Assembly: GCF_001431415.1 (NCBI RefSeq)
Contig: NZ_LDJI01000009.1
Span: 145,863 to 209,862, forward strand
Reading direction: 5' to 3'
Length of the DNA stretch: 64,000 nucleotides
Source: Stenotrophomonas humi
GTDB taxonomy: Bacteria > Pseudomonadota > Gammaproteobacteria > Xanthomonadales > Xanthomonadaceae
Below the pieces are notes generated by a model, which worked only from the letters and a program-made list of their open reading frames with translations, had not been told where the DNA came from and made no database searches. The position numbers and the translations under genes were made by a program. Positions 30,329 to 42,029 of this stretch are shown here, in pieces; within the stretch, counting starts at the first letter, position 1; each line of letters starts with the position of its first letter.

Positions 30329-30679
30329 GGACACAGTCTGTAGGAGCCAGCCGGGAGCGGCAATAGAAAACAGCCCCGGATCATCGCGCATTGGAGGTGA
30401 GCGGGGATGAAACCGTGCCTTGCCGGTAGCCGTAGGGACCGCATGGCAGCTGTTCCTGGCAACGTGCCTGAAGGGGTTGCCGGAGCAGAAGCAGGAGCCC
30501 CTCCGCATAAGTTGCGGGCACCTCGCACCGTGTACCAGCCACGCACAGCACACGTGGCGTTCAGTCATGCACGAGCCAGTGACTCGCAAGCCGCTTGCGG
30601 GAGACCGGAGGCCTCCCCCGTCGTCCGCAGGAGAACGACACGCCCCCGCCGGTCAAGGGCGGGGGCTCGTCTGGCTGTT
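30329..30679. other. leuS-lptE intergenic region
   Basis: This 351-bp stretch has no gene that I can support. It holds a strong hairpin after leuS (30642-30666) and a few short dyads (GGAGGCCTCC near 30608). A promoter for lptE-holA-nadD is expected here but no clear boxes are visible. Confidence 0.6.
30642..30666 (-). terminator. Probable leuS terminator
   Basis: GCCCCCGCC/GGCGGGGGC forms a 9-bp GC stem around a 7-nt loop, 14 nt after the leuS stop. The following U-tract is poor, so termination may be partial. Confidence 0.55.
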
Positions 30680-33367
<2,688 letters not shown>

Positions 33368-33480
33368 TCATTGCACTCCAATCCGGACCGCACCTGCCTG
33401 CGACGATTACCCCCAGGTCATTGATATTCGTGAAGTTTCATGATCGCCATGGATTCCAGACAGTCCCGGCAAAGTGAGTT

Positions 33481-34080
33481 TCAGCGTCTCGGCAGCAACC
33501 GCCACGCACCCAGCAGCCAGACCAGCCAACCGAGGAACGCCATCCGCTGGGCCATTGCCACCGGCATGGCCGCCTGGAACAGGAAGGCACTGCAGGCACT
33601 CCAGATCGCGCAGACCACGGCCAATGTCGCCAGCGACCGCCATGGACTTCCCTTGCCGGCCCCCATCCTCAAGGCAATCGCGCCGGCACAGAACGCAACC
33701 AACCACAGCAACCAGGCACTGGCATGGAACTGACTGGCACGGTTCTCGATATCGTCCACATCCAGCGGCAACAGCCCCATCGCGGCGAAGGCAACGCACG
33801 CCAGCAGCAGCATCTGCCCGCCGACCCGCAACGTACGCGGCGCACTGGCCGGCATGCGCAACACCAGGTCGAACATGGCCAGCGCCGCCAGCAGGCCCGG
33901 TACTATGAAACCCACCGCACTGAACAGTTCGCCCCCCGGTACGCCTCGCGCGCCCAGCAGGGAAATCGGATGGCGCAACTGGTCGTAGCCGTCCAGACGA
34001 GCGCCGAACACCATCACGGCGACAACCCAGACCAACGCTGCAACCGGCCCTGCCCAGGCCAACACTTTCAGTTTCGACAC
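33481..34080 (-). CDS. DUF998 family membrane protein
   Basis: The 199-residue protein starts with GTG at 34080 (SKLKVLAWAGPVAALVWVV). It has about six membrane helices, with SLLGARGVPGGELFSAVGFI and an Asp/Glu-rich loop after GLLPLDVDD, which match DUF998. Function is unknown. It lies 158 bp upstream of leuS, in the same orientation. Confidence 0.8.
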   Translation of the reverse strand: MSKLKVLAWAGPVAALVWVVAVMVFGARLDGYDQLRHPISLLGARGVPGGELFSAVGFIVPGLLAALAMFDLVLRMPASAPRTLRVGGQMLLLACVAFAAMGLLPLDVDDIENRASQFHASAWLLWLVAFCAGAIALRMGAGKGSPWRSLATLAVVCAIWSACSAFLFQAAMPVAMAQRMAFLGWLVWLLGAWRLLPRR

Positions 34081-34568
34081 GCCAACACCCTGCCCGATTG
34101 CGGCCGGGACACAGACGTACCGGCTAACGGATGCATTGTGAGGGCTGCAGGATGCGGCTGCACGATCACGTGATGTGGTGCCGACATTCGCGGAGGGCAC
34201 GGGGTGCAAGGGAAAGACGCGCGGCCGCGGCCCTGCGTCTTTTGCAACCGATCAAGCCCCGCAGCGAAAACACCCGCAACCACCTCCAGTGCAGTGCAGC
34301 GCACGAGCAGCAATGGGCCAACACACCCTGAACCTCACCGAATCCGTCGAGAAAGGAAAGGAGCAAAGCATCAGCCAGCGGGGAGATACGGAACGCCGGC
34401 TGCCGCGCCACTCTGCTCCCTTCCTTTCACCACGGATCAGGCGAAGGAAGTTCGATGTACTCCACCGTGCCTGCGCATGACGCGACTGCCTGGCAGGCGT
34501 CTCACGCGCGACAGTTCCGACGGCGGACTGGGGAGGGAGTGCCGTCGGGCTGCCTGCCGCGCTTTCCA
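34081..34568. other. Intergenic region upstream of DUF998 gene
   Basis: A 488-bp stretch without a supportable gene. Short overlapping frames here look like composition effects. The stretch probably contains the promoter of the DUF998 gene and the end of the OmpA-like transcript; no clear terminator is seen. Confidence 0.55.
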
Positions 34569-35345
34569 TCAACCGCCGATGCCGGAAATCTCCACGCGCC
34601 GATTCGGCGCCAGGCATGTCACCAGCGCAGTTCCATTGGCGCCATCACATTCGACCAGCGGCTCGGTACTGCCCCGCCCTTCGGCACGGATGGAACCGGC
34701 GGGAATGCCCTGCTGCACGAGGTACTCACGTACGGTTGCTGCGCGGCGTTGCGACAGGCCGAGATTGTAGGCATCGCTGCCGATCCGGTCGGTGTAGCCC
34801 ACGACCACCAGGTTGACCTCGTTCACGCGCGGCCCAAGGCTGCGCACCACCTCACTCAAACGTGCCTTGCCAGCATCGGCAAGGGTGGCGCTGTCAAAAG
34901 CGAACAATGCGTCAGCGGAAATGCGCAGCGGTGCTTCAGCCGCCGGAGGTGCCGGTGCGGGAGCCGGTGCGGGAGCCGGTTGCAGTAGGGCCGCGCAGCT
35001 TTCCGGTTTCCACGATTGCCCGGTGCTGATGCCCCCATCACCGAACCGCACCTGGAACTGGCATTGAATGGGCGCCGCACCCACGCTGCCACGGAAATTG
35101 AACAGGTAATTCCATTCGTGCACGCCCCACAGGCCTTCGTTGAAATGCGGCGTACCCAGCAATGACTGCAGTTGCTGCTTGCTCATGCCCGGCGCGTACT
35201 GGCGCAGGTTGTCCAGATTCACGTAGGTGCCACCGGCCGGGTAGGCCCGTGCCGGGTCGGGAAACGCATCATCACGCACCTGCCCTTTGCTGCTGCAGGC
35301 CGCCAACGTCACTACCAGTGCAAGTACAGACCATTTCGTGTTCAT
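34569..35345 (-). CDS. OmpA-family lipoprotein with SmpA/BamE-like domain
   Basis: The 258-residue protein has a lipobox LAAC at about residue 17. Residues about 40-115 resemble a BamE/SmpA domain (NLDNLRQYAPGMSKQQLQSL, WNYLFNF). A proline-alanine linker is followed by an OmpA C-terminal peptidoglycan-binding domain (FAFDSATLADAG, GYTDRIGSDAYNLGLSQRRA). It should tether the outer membrane to peptidoglycan. It follows the autotransporter gene in the same orientation. Confidence 0.88.
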   Translation of the reverse strand: MNTKWSVLALVVTLAACSSKGQVRDDAFPDPARAYPAGGTYVNLDNLRQYAPGMSKQQLQSLLGTPHFNEGLWGVHEWNYLFNFRGSVGAAPIQCQFQVRFGDGGISTGQSWKPESCAALLQPAPAPAPAPAPPAAEAPLRISADALFAFDSATLADAGKARLSEVVRSLGPRVNEVNLVVVGYTDRIGSDAYNLGLSQRRAATVREYLVQQGIPAGSIRAEGRGSTEPLVECDGANGTALVTCLAPNRRVEISGIGG

Positions 35346-35381
35346 CACATCCCCCGTGCGCGCAGGCGCAGCTGTCGGGTA

Positions 35382-35401
35382 CCGGCACCCGTGGGTGCCG
35401 G
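35382..35401. repeat. REP-like GC hairpin between autotransporter and OmpA genes
   Basis: CCGGCACCC and GGGTGCCGG form a perfect 9-bp palindrome. Short GTGCCGGC hairpins of this kind are scattered in Stenotrophomonas and Xanthomonas genomes. It may act as a transcript end for the autotransporter gene; there is no U-tract. Confidence 0.6.
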
Positions 35402-35415
35402 CACGTTGTCTGCCG

Positions 35416-38400
35416 TTACCACTGGAAGCCGGCGCCGACGGTCACACCGCCATCGCCACGCGTGTTGGCCGAACCGCTGAGCTTGTAGATCCAGCGGCCA
35501 CCGTCGGTGACACCGGACACGCCCACCGCCATGCTCGACTCGCCGTGGAAGGTGCTGGCCGCCATCGACGCCATGCGCTTGCCCGCTTCGGTCGGCTGCG
35601 GCAGACCTGCCATCGCCATCGCCGAGGCGACGCCGGCCGAGGCACGGTCGTCGATGCGCTTCATGTCGCGATTGATGTCGTTGAAGCGTTGATCGGTGTA
35701 GTTCTTCGACCAGTCCATGACGTCCCCCAGGCCCTTGTTGAGTTGAGCAACATTGACCGCATCGGTCGGTGCCACGCCGGTACCCACGTTGTGGATCACG
35801 GTGCTGGTGCCGGGGCGACCCATCGTCACGCTGCCGTAGTTGGTGCTGCCATCGGTGTTCTGGTCGTAGCGCACGGTGCCCTGCTGTGATGCCTGCAACT
35901 GGCGTACATTCACCGCATCCGTGGCTTCGGCACCGTCAGCCACATTGGTGACCTGGCGTTCCGCGCCGACGGCGCCCACCGACACCGTGTTGGCACGGTT
36001 CGCGACCGAGCCTGCGCCCAGCGCCACGCTGCCGGCGGCCGATGCATTGGCACCATCCCCGATGGCCACGGCCTGGGTACCGCTGGCGGTGGCTTGCGGG
36101 CCAGCGGCCACGCTGTCCTGGCCGGTCGCCGAGGCCGCTGCCTTGGTTGAGTTCACGGCGAAGTACGCGTTGCCGGCACCGCCGTTCTGGATGTTGTCGA
36201 TACGCTTGTTGACGTTGACGATGGAGCCGTCCATCGCTTCCAGCGCATCGGTGACATTGCCGAAGGTCTGCTGGGTGCTGGCACCGGCAGTGTTGATCGA
36301 GGTGACATTGAAGCTCGCCGCGGACCATTGCCCCGTACCACTGTTGAACTGCATGGTGCCGCCAATCGCCGAAGCGACCGCATCATTGGTGGCGGCCAGC
36401 TGACCGCCGTTGATTGCATCCAGGCTGCCGGTGGTGACACCGCCGGCGGCCACGTTGCGCACGGAAACCGCCGCTCCGGTGCCATCACCGGCCAGGCGTA
36501 CTTCGTTGGTCGCATTGCCCGAGCCATCGGCGGTGTACAGCACCGCCAGCGGGTCGCTGCCGCCCGGGCCGCTGCGCGGCAGCTTGCTCAGGTTGAACAG
36601 CGAATCGCTGATGGAGCTGAAGGCCCCGCCGACATCGCCGAAGCTCAACAGAGAAGCCTGTCCCTGAGCGTTGATGCTGTTGATCTGGTAGTTGGGCGCA
36701 TTGAGCACGCCACCGTTGAACGTCGCGCCGCCTCCCAGGTAAGTCGCCAACGCGCTGCCCATGCCGAACAGTTGCCCACCGTTGACCGCCTCCATGCTGC
36801 CCGAAGCCACCGCGCCTGCGGCCAGGTTGGCCAACACCGTGCCGTTCCCGGCCTGCCCCCCGCCCAGCGTCACCTTGCCGTAGTTGACGACACCATTGAC
36901 GTCTTCGTCGTAAACCACCGCGGCCAGGTCCAGATCGTTGATCAGGTCCAGCGCGCCGCGCAGCTGCTTGAGGTTGACCGCATCGGTATCCTGGCTGCCG
37001 GCGGCGACATGGGTGATCTGCCGCTCGCGCCCCGCCGAACCCACCGCCACTTCGCCGATGGACGTCTGCGCGGCGGTCAGGCCGAATGCCGTGTAGTTGT
37101 CCTGCCCGCCACGTGCGGCGTCGGACTTGAAGCCCAGCGCGACACTGTTGGCTTTGTTCGAGGTCGCACCGGCACCGAGCAGGGTCTGTGCATTGGCGGT
37201 GCCCTTCGCGCTGTCGCCCACCACCACCGAATGGCCCTGCCGTGCGTCGTAGTCGGCAGTGGGAACGCCGGTCTTTCCGCCAGCTGCGTCAATGAAAACC
37301 TGATCGGCGGTCTGCGCGGCGAGGCGATGCTCGGCGTTGCTTCCGATCACCACTTCCTTGGAGCCATTGGCAAAGGCACCGTCGCCGATCAGCACCTGGT
37401 AGTCCTGTGCGGCAGGTACCGCCCAGCACTTGATCTGCGCCAACCCCGCCAGATTCAGGCAGTCCGATGCCCAGGCCGGTGCGCCATCCGGCAGCACCAG
37501 GCCCAGCAGGCCGCCCGGGTCGCCGTTGTTGATGTTGGTGATGTAGCTGTCGGAGGTGACGCCACCGATCAGGGTCAGGTGCGAGTTGCCGCCTGTGGCC
37601 AAACCGCCCAAACCATTGAGCACCTCGCCCACCGGGCTCAGATTCACCAACGGCACCCCCAGCACTTCAACCGAAGAGTAGGTCTGCAGCACGTTGGCGC
37701 TGTTGACCTTCAGGCTGCCGCTCTGAATGTAGCCATCGCCACCCAGAATGGAATCCAGCGGGGATTCCACCAGCTGATTCACCGAGCCCACCAGGCCGCC
37801 GTTGCCGACGATCAGGCCCGATGGACCCGACGTGACCGCCGCCGGGCCGGCGTTCGGCACGACCGGATTGCCGGTCAATCCCCCAACCACATTCGACAAA
37901 CCACCGGTCAGCCCACCGACGACGCCACTGAGCGTATCGGTCACGCCGGTCACCCCTGAGCCAGCACCGGTGATGCCGCCCAGCGTATTGCCGGTAGCTC
38001 CCAGCAACGTGGAGGCCGTGTCGTCCACCGTGCCAAGCAGATTCTGCACGGTACCGGTGACATCACCATCGGCAAGCGCGCCGGTGGTGTCCTTCAACCC
38101 GCCGGTCAGTGCACCCACCGTGTTGGAAAGCCCATTACCCAAGGTGCTCGAACCGGTCACACCGCCAACCGCTGCGCCCAGAAGATCGCCAACGCCGTCC
38201 AATACCGGCGCAACGCCGTTTACCAGCCCATTCACCAGCCCGTCCAGCCCCGTGCCCTTGGCAACATCACCGGTCAGTGCCTCCACTGCACCCACCGCGC
38301 CGGTCACCGTGTCGCGCACCGGGTTGTTCCCCTCTTCCTTGCCCGGCAGCAGTACATTGCCTACACCGGCGACACCGCCACCCAGCTGCTGGGTGACTGA

Positions 38401-39138
38401 GGCAACCGTCGTGCTGGCGTGTGATGTCAGCGTTTCAACGGCAGCCAGCGGCTTGCCGGTAAGTACTTCACCAGTCAGTTCTTTCACCGCACCGGTCGTG
38501 GAAGCCAGCGTGCCATGCAGCGGGCTGCCACCCTCCTCCTTGCCTGGCAACAGCACGTTGGTCAGGCCCTGCAGACCCGAACCCGCATGGGTGAGCGGCC
38601 CGACCGTGGCAGTCACCGTCGCATTGGCCGACGCAGCCAACGGCTTCACCGCGAGTGCGGCATCGGCCACCACCGACAGCGCTGCTGCCGGCGTCGCTGA
38701 CGGTGCATGTGGCCGCAGCTGCGGCAACGCCGCGCGCACGCTGGCTTGTGCGTGTGCCACAGGCGCTGGAGACGACGCCCGCGGCTTGATCGCCAACGCG
38801 ACCGACGTATCCACCTGCACCAGCGCCGGCAGCTTCACCGAGGCATCCAGGGACACCCGGGCATTCACGTCCGGCAACGCGGCGGACACCATCTGCTGCG
38901 CGTCGGTGCTGCTGTACTTGGCCACCAGGTCCTGCAGGTCAGCCAGCTTGGCGTCGGTTGCAGCAGCGGGCCCGGCCATGGCCAGCGCGATCGCGCTGCC
39001 CAGGCCAGCCAGGGTCCATGACCCTGCCGGCGACAGCTTCGACGGACCCGAGCGCTTGCCTTGCACGCTGGCCAGTTCGGAACCCACGACGAATGCATTG
39101 AGTGTGCGGTTCCAGACCAATCGGTAGATGCGGTTCAT
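35416..39138 (-). CDS. Trimeric autotransporter adhesin (YadA-like)
   Basis: The 1240-residue protein begins MNRIYRLVWNRTLNAFVVGS, the extended signal peptide (ESPR) of large type V autotransporters. The passenger has an unusual N-terminal third of Gly/Val/Thr-rich repeats with two copies of NVLLPGKEEG, then YadA head-type repeats (AVGSAGRERQITHVAAGSQD, AIGDGANASAAGSVALGAGS) and stalk segments (TDAVNLKQL, TDAVNVRQL). The C-terminal 70 residues form the membrane anchor, ending GGVTVGAGFQW. It should mediate adhesion as a trimer on the cell surface. An AraC-type gene lies just upstream. Confidence 0.93.
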   Translation of the reverse strand: MNRIYRLVWNRTLNAFVVGSELASVQGKRSGPSKLSPAGSWTLAGLGSAIALAMAGPAAATDAKLADLQDLVAKYSSTDAQQMVSAALPDVNARVSLDASVKLPALVQVDTSVALAIKPRASSPAPVAHAQASVRAALPQLRPHAPSATPAAALSVVADAALAVKPLAASANATVTATVGPLTHAGSGLQGLTNVLLPGKEEGGSPLHGTLASTTGAVKELTGEVLTGKPLAAVETLTSHASTTVASVTQQLGGGVAGVGNVLLPGKEEGNNPVRDTVTGAVGAVEALTGDVAKGTGLDGLVNGLVNGVAPVLDGVGDLLGAAVGGVTGSSTLGNGLSNTVGALTGGLKDTTGALADGDVTGTVQNLLGTVDDTASTLLGATGNTLGGITGAGSGVTGVTDTLSGVVGGLTGGLSNVVGGLTGNPVVPNAGPAAVTSGPSGLIVGNGGLVGSVNQLVESPLDSILGGDGYIQSGSLKVNSANVLQTYSSVEVLGVPLVNLSPVGEVLNGLGGLATGGNSHLTLIGGVTSDSYITNINNGDPGGLLGLVLPDGAPAWASDCLNLAGLAQIKCWAVPAAQDYQVLIGDGAFANGSKEVVIGSNAEHRLAAQTADQVFIDAAGGKTGVPTADYDARQGHSVVVGDSAKGTANAQTLLGAGATSNKANSVALGFKSDAARGGQDNYTAFGLTAAQTSIGEVAVGSAGRERQITHVAAGSQDTDAVNLKQLRGALDLINDLDLAAVVYDEDVNGVVNYGKVTLGGGQAGNGTVLANLAAGAVASGSMEAVNGGQLFGMGSALATYLGGGATFNGGVLNAPNYQINSINAQGQASLLSFGDVGGAFSSISDSLFNLSKLPRSGPGGSDPLAVLYTADGSGNATNEVRLAGDGTGAAVSVRNVAAGGVTTGSLDAINGGQLAATNDAVASAIGGTMQFNSGTGQWSAASFNVTSINTAGASTQQTFGNVTDALEAMDGSIVNVNKRIDNIQNGGAGNAYFAVNSTKAAASATGQDSVAAGPQATASGTQAVAIGDGANASAAGSVALGAGSVANRANTVSVGAVGAERQVTNVADGAEATDAVNVRQLQASQQGTVRYDQNTDGSTNYGSVTMGRPGTSTVIHNVGTGVAPTDAVNVAQLNKGLGDVMDWSKNYTDQRFNDINRDMKRIDDRASAGVASAMAMAGLPQPTEAGKRMASMAASTFHGESSMAVGVSGVTDGGRWIYKLSGSANTRGDGGVTVGAGFQW

Positions 39139-39346
39139 GTGGAGCCTCCGGTTCGATCCATCCGGGCGCGGACGGGTCTTGGTTCGTGAGGCCAGTACAC
39201 CGTTTGCAAGGGCGGAAAATTGCCCACATCCGGCACATCCATAGGACGATTTGGCAAAGCGTTGCCCGTTACCGGCAAGCCGATGCACGTATTCGGCAAC
39301 AAGCGCTATTACGCGATGCCCATCACACAGCCGCGTGGCAGTCGGC

Positions 39347-40300
39347 TCAGGCGTGCGTGTACGTACCGCGCATCAGGGTCTCGCTGGGCAACTCACCAAA
39401 TACCCGGCGATAGTTGTCGGCAAAACGCGACAGGTCCCACAAACCGCAGCTCAGTGCGATGGATTTGACCGACTTGCGCCCGGCATCCGCACTGGAAAGG
39501 CTGCGGCAGGCTTCACACAACCGCAGCATCGACAGATAGCGCACCGGCGAAATGCCCACAAGCTCTTCAAACGCATAGCGCAACGCGCGCTCGCTGACGC
39601 CGGCCGCATCGCACAACTCCTGCATATAGATGTGCCGGCGCAGGTTGGCGTACATCAGGTCTTCGGCGCGGCGGAAAATCAGGTAGCGCACGCGGCGGCT
39701 GCGATTGCAGTTCATTCGTTCGACCGGGCCATTGGCGACCAGCTCCTTCACATGGGCGTCGAGCATCGCCTCGATTTCACCACTGGTGACCTCGCCCTGC
39801 GCGATGCGCTCGTGCAGCCCCTGGTAGTAGGCCTGCAGGGGAACATGCATGCGTCCACTGACCAGCGGCACCGCGGACGGCTCTTCCCCCAATCCGCCCA
39901 GACGCTGTGCGGCAGCACGTTCCTGGAAACGCTTGAGCGGAACCAGCACGAAGGTGACCCGGCTGCCTGCGCCTAGCGCGAACTCGGTGACGCCTTCCGG
40001 CATCACCGAAATGATGTTGCCTGAGGTCAGCGGCACGCCATGACACCAACTGGCCTCGGCATCAACCGTCTGCAACCAGCCCAGCAGGCACCAGTCCAGC
40101 GGCAGCACGAACCGACCGCGCGCTCGCGCGCCTATTTCGAAGGTGCACAGCAGCGCCTGGTCGTGGACAAAGGAAGAAATGGCAGCAGTGGGGGGCTGGT
40201 CATCAAGCAGCACCAACTCGACATGGCAGACACGCAGGGTGCTTCCCAGCGCAGCCAGATCGAACGACCGCAAACCTCGACCGTCAGCAACCGCATCCAT
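39347..40300 (-). CDS. AraC-family transcriptional regulator
   Basis: The 317-residue protein has a C-terminal double helix-turn-helix of the AraC type (residues about 215-310: RRHIYMQELCDAAGVSERAL, then GISPVRYLSMLRLCEACRSL and LSRFADNYRRVFGELPSETL). The N-terminal domain is cupin-like and could sense a ligand. It lies 208 bp upstream of the autotransporter gene, in the same orientation, and divergent from the Tad pilus locus, so it may control one or both. Confidence 0.9.
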   Translation of the reverse strand: MDAVADGRGLRSFDLAALGSTLRVCHVELVLLDDQPPTAAISSFVHDQALLCTFEIGARARGRFVLPLDWCLLGWLQTVDAEASWCHGVPLTSGNIISVMPEGVTEFALGAGSRVTFVLVPLKRFQERAAAQRLGGLGEEPSAVPLVSGRMHVPLQAYYQGLHERIAQGEVTSGEIEAMLDAHVKELVANGPVERMNCNRSRRVRYLIFRRAEDLMYANLRRHIYMQELCDAAGVSERALRYAFEELVGISPVRYLSMLRLCEACRSLSSADAGRKSVKSIALSCGLWDLSRFADNYRRVFGELPSETLMRGTYTHA

Positions 40301-40780
40301 GTGAACGCCTTTGCGATCCCCGGAGGAACTCGCTTCAGAAGCGACTATCCATTGCGGGCTGGAACTGCAGCCCGCAATCCCCGACGCACATCCTGAAACT
40401 GCCTACAAAAAGCGGTGAGCGTGTAGCCAAGCTTGTTCGCTCGGCACTGATACTGACAAAGAATCAATGAGCACCTCGTAAGAGCGAGGCCGCGAAATAG
40501 CGACCGGCATCACAGATATGAAAAAGAGTTATTTTTTGCCGAATTCGCGCATCTGTCTTCACACACACATTGCAATGATGCTCCCGGGCATGCCATGCGT
40601 GCCGACAGGGGCAACACGGAAGCAGCGGCGGGGAAGCCGTAGTACACGCGGCCACCCGAACAGCTATCGACACACCGGTCGGTATCAAGCAATCCCAAAG
40701 ACCACTTCGGGCAGGAATGCCCAGTTTTGCCCGGCTGTCGGTCGGCGCATCACCGACACCGGGTCATCAGGGAGAACGCT
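40301..40780. promoter_or_regulatory. Divergent regulatory region between AraC gene and flp
   Basis: This 480-bp stretch has no gene that I can support and must carry promoters for both sides. A 7-bp hairpin TGTCGGT/ACCGACA (40736-40758) lies in the flp leader just before the ribosome site (GGGAG). An AT-rich tract lies at 40515-40545. Boxes are not assigned. Confidence 0.5.
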
Positions 40781-40972
40781 ATGAACGCTCGGATCCGGAA
40801 GTTCTTCAAGGAAGAAGATGGTGTCACCGCACTTGAGTACGGGCTGTTGGCAGCGGTGGTCGCCGGCATCATTCTCTTCTTCGCACGCGATGGCTTGACC
40901 GCTGTTTTCAGGACGATTCTGACCAAGCTCCAGGGCGTGGTCACCAACAGCGACGCCCCGGCCGCCAGCTGA
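40781..40972 (+). CDS. flp: Flp/Fap-type pilin
   Basis: The 63-residue protein has the class IVb Flp signature: EEDGVTALEYGLLAAVVAGI, cleaved by the prepilin peptidase after Gly (residue about 14), with Glu-Tyr in the mature N-terminus. The rest is one hydrophobic helix and a short polar tail. It is the major subunit of the Tad pilus and heads the locus. Confidence 0.93.
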   Translation: MNARIRKFFKEEDGVTALEYGLLAAVVAGIILFFARDGLTAVFRTILTKLQGVVTNSDAPAAS

Positions 40973-40987
40973 CCGACGGCCCTGGCC

Positions 40988-41521
40988 ATGACCTTCATCA
41001 CCCTCATCGCCCTGCTGCTGGGGCTGCATGTCGCCATCAGTGACATGACGGCACGGCGCGTGAGCAACCGTGCGCTGCTGGCGGTGTTGGGCATGGTCGT
41101 ATTTGCACAGTTGTTCACCAACGGCACAACACCGTCCATCGCCGATTGCCTGCTGGGTGGCGTCGTCGGCTTGGCGGTACTACTTCCGTTCCACCTCATC
41201 GGCTGGATGGGTGCCGGTGACGTCAAGCTGTTTTCAACCATCGGTTTTCTGCTCGGAGCCAAGGCGCTGCTGCCCATCTGGGTCTGCGCTAGTTTGGCCG
41301 CCGGGGGCCACGCGTTCCTCGTCGTCGCGTGGCCCTTGGCGGTGCGCTATGTGCCCGCCTCGCTGCACAAGGTCAACCTGGCCTCGCAGGGCAACGGCTG
41401 GCTGCAGGATTGGCAACTGAACCTGCGCGCCGCACGTCAGGGGCGCTCGGGCATTCCGTATGCGGCCTACCTGGGCATCGCCATGATCGGCTATGTGCTG
41501 CACCGAGGTGGTTATGTCTAA
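40988..41521 (+). CDS. cpaA: Tad prepilin peptidase (CpaA/TadV)
   Basis: The 177-residue membrane protein has the A24 aspartate peptidase sites: AISDMTARRVSNRALL (Asp about 19) and GAGDVKLFSTIGFLLG (Asp about 76). It lacks the N-terminal methylase domain, as Tad-type enzymes do. It processes the Flp and TadE-type pilins. It follows flp by 15 bp and overlaps tadE by 8 nt. Confidence 0.93.
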   Translation: MTFITLIALLLGLHVAISDMTARRVSNRALLAVLGMVVFAQLFTNGTTPSIADCLLGGVVGLAVLLPFHLIGWMGAGDVKLFSTIGFLLGAKALLPIWVCASLAAGGHAFLVVAWPLAVRYVPASLHKVNLASQGNGWLQDWQLNLRAARQGRSGIPYAAYLGIAMIGYVLHRGGYV

Positions 41522-41996
41522 GCGCCGGCTGCCACAACGTCGCAACGCACGCGGCGTGATCACGCTCGAATTCGCCTTCCTGATGATGTTCGGCGTGCTG
41601 CCACTGCTGCTGGTCACCTTCACCGGTGTCATGGTGTTCGCCGCCCAGCAGTCACTGGCACTGGCGGCCGGCGAAGGGGCGCGTGCGGCGCTGCGCTATG
41701 GCGACATTCCCGAACGCCGCGCCAATGCCTGCATGGCGGCGGCGCGTTCGATGCAGTGGCTGCTGAATTTCTCCCGGTCCACGCCCAGCTGCAGTGCGGC
41801 CAATGCGCCGCCGATCACCGTCTCGCAACCGTTTGCCTGCAGCTCTGATGGCAGCGTGCAGTGCATCCGTGTGATCGCGTCCTACGACCATGACGCCCAT
41901 CCGTTCCTGCCCGGCACCGGACGCCTGTTGGGCTGGAGCATGGGCAAATCACTGAGCAGTACCGCCGTTGTGCAACTGGATCTGGGCAATCGCTGA
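41514..41996 (+). CDS. tadE: TadE-like pseudopilin
   Basis: The 160-residue protein starts at ATG 41514. RGVITLEFAFLMMFGVLPLL is a class IVb pseudopilin signal with Glu at position +5. The rest is a soluble domain with several Cys residues. TadE-type minor pilins are processed by the TadV peptidase and assist pilus biogenesis. Confidence 0.88.
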   Translation: MSKRRLPQRRNARGVITLEFAFLMMFGVLPLLLVTFTGVMVFAAQQSLALAAGEGARAALRYGDIPERRANACMAAARSMQWLLNFSRSTPSCSAANAPPITVSQPFACSSDGSVQCIRVIASYDHDAHPFLPGTGRLLGWSMGKSLSSTAVVQLDLGNR

Positions 41997-42029
41997 CCGC
42001 TGCTGTCTCCAAGGAGGAGGAGTCTCACC

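Noticed and set aside
30407..30640. A small RNA gene (such as 4.5S RNA) in the leuS-lptE gap
   Set aside because: I looked for the conserved GGAAGCAGCC-type core and tRNA-like arms and found none.
37802..39127. A 441-codon plus-strand frame rich in Ser, Thr and Pro
   Set aside because: It is antisense to the repetitive part of the autotransporter gene; the repeats of that gene keep the opposite frame open.
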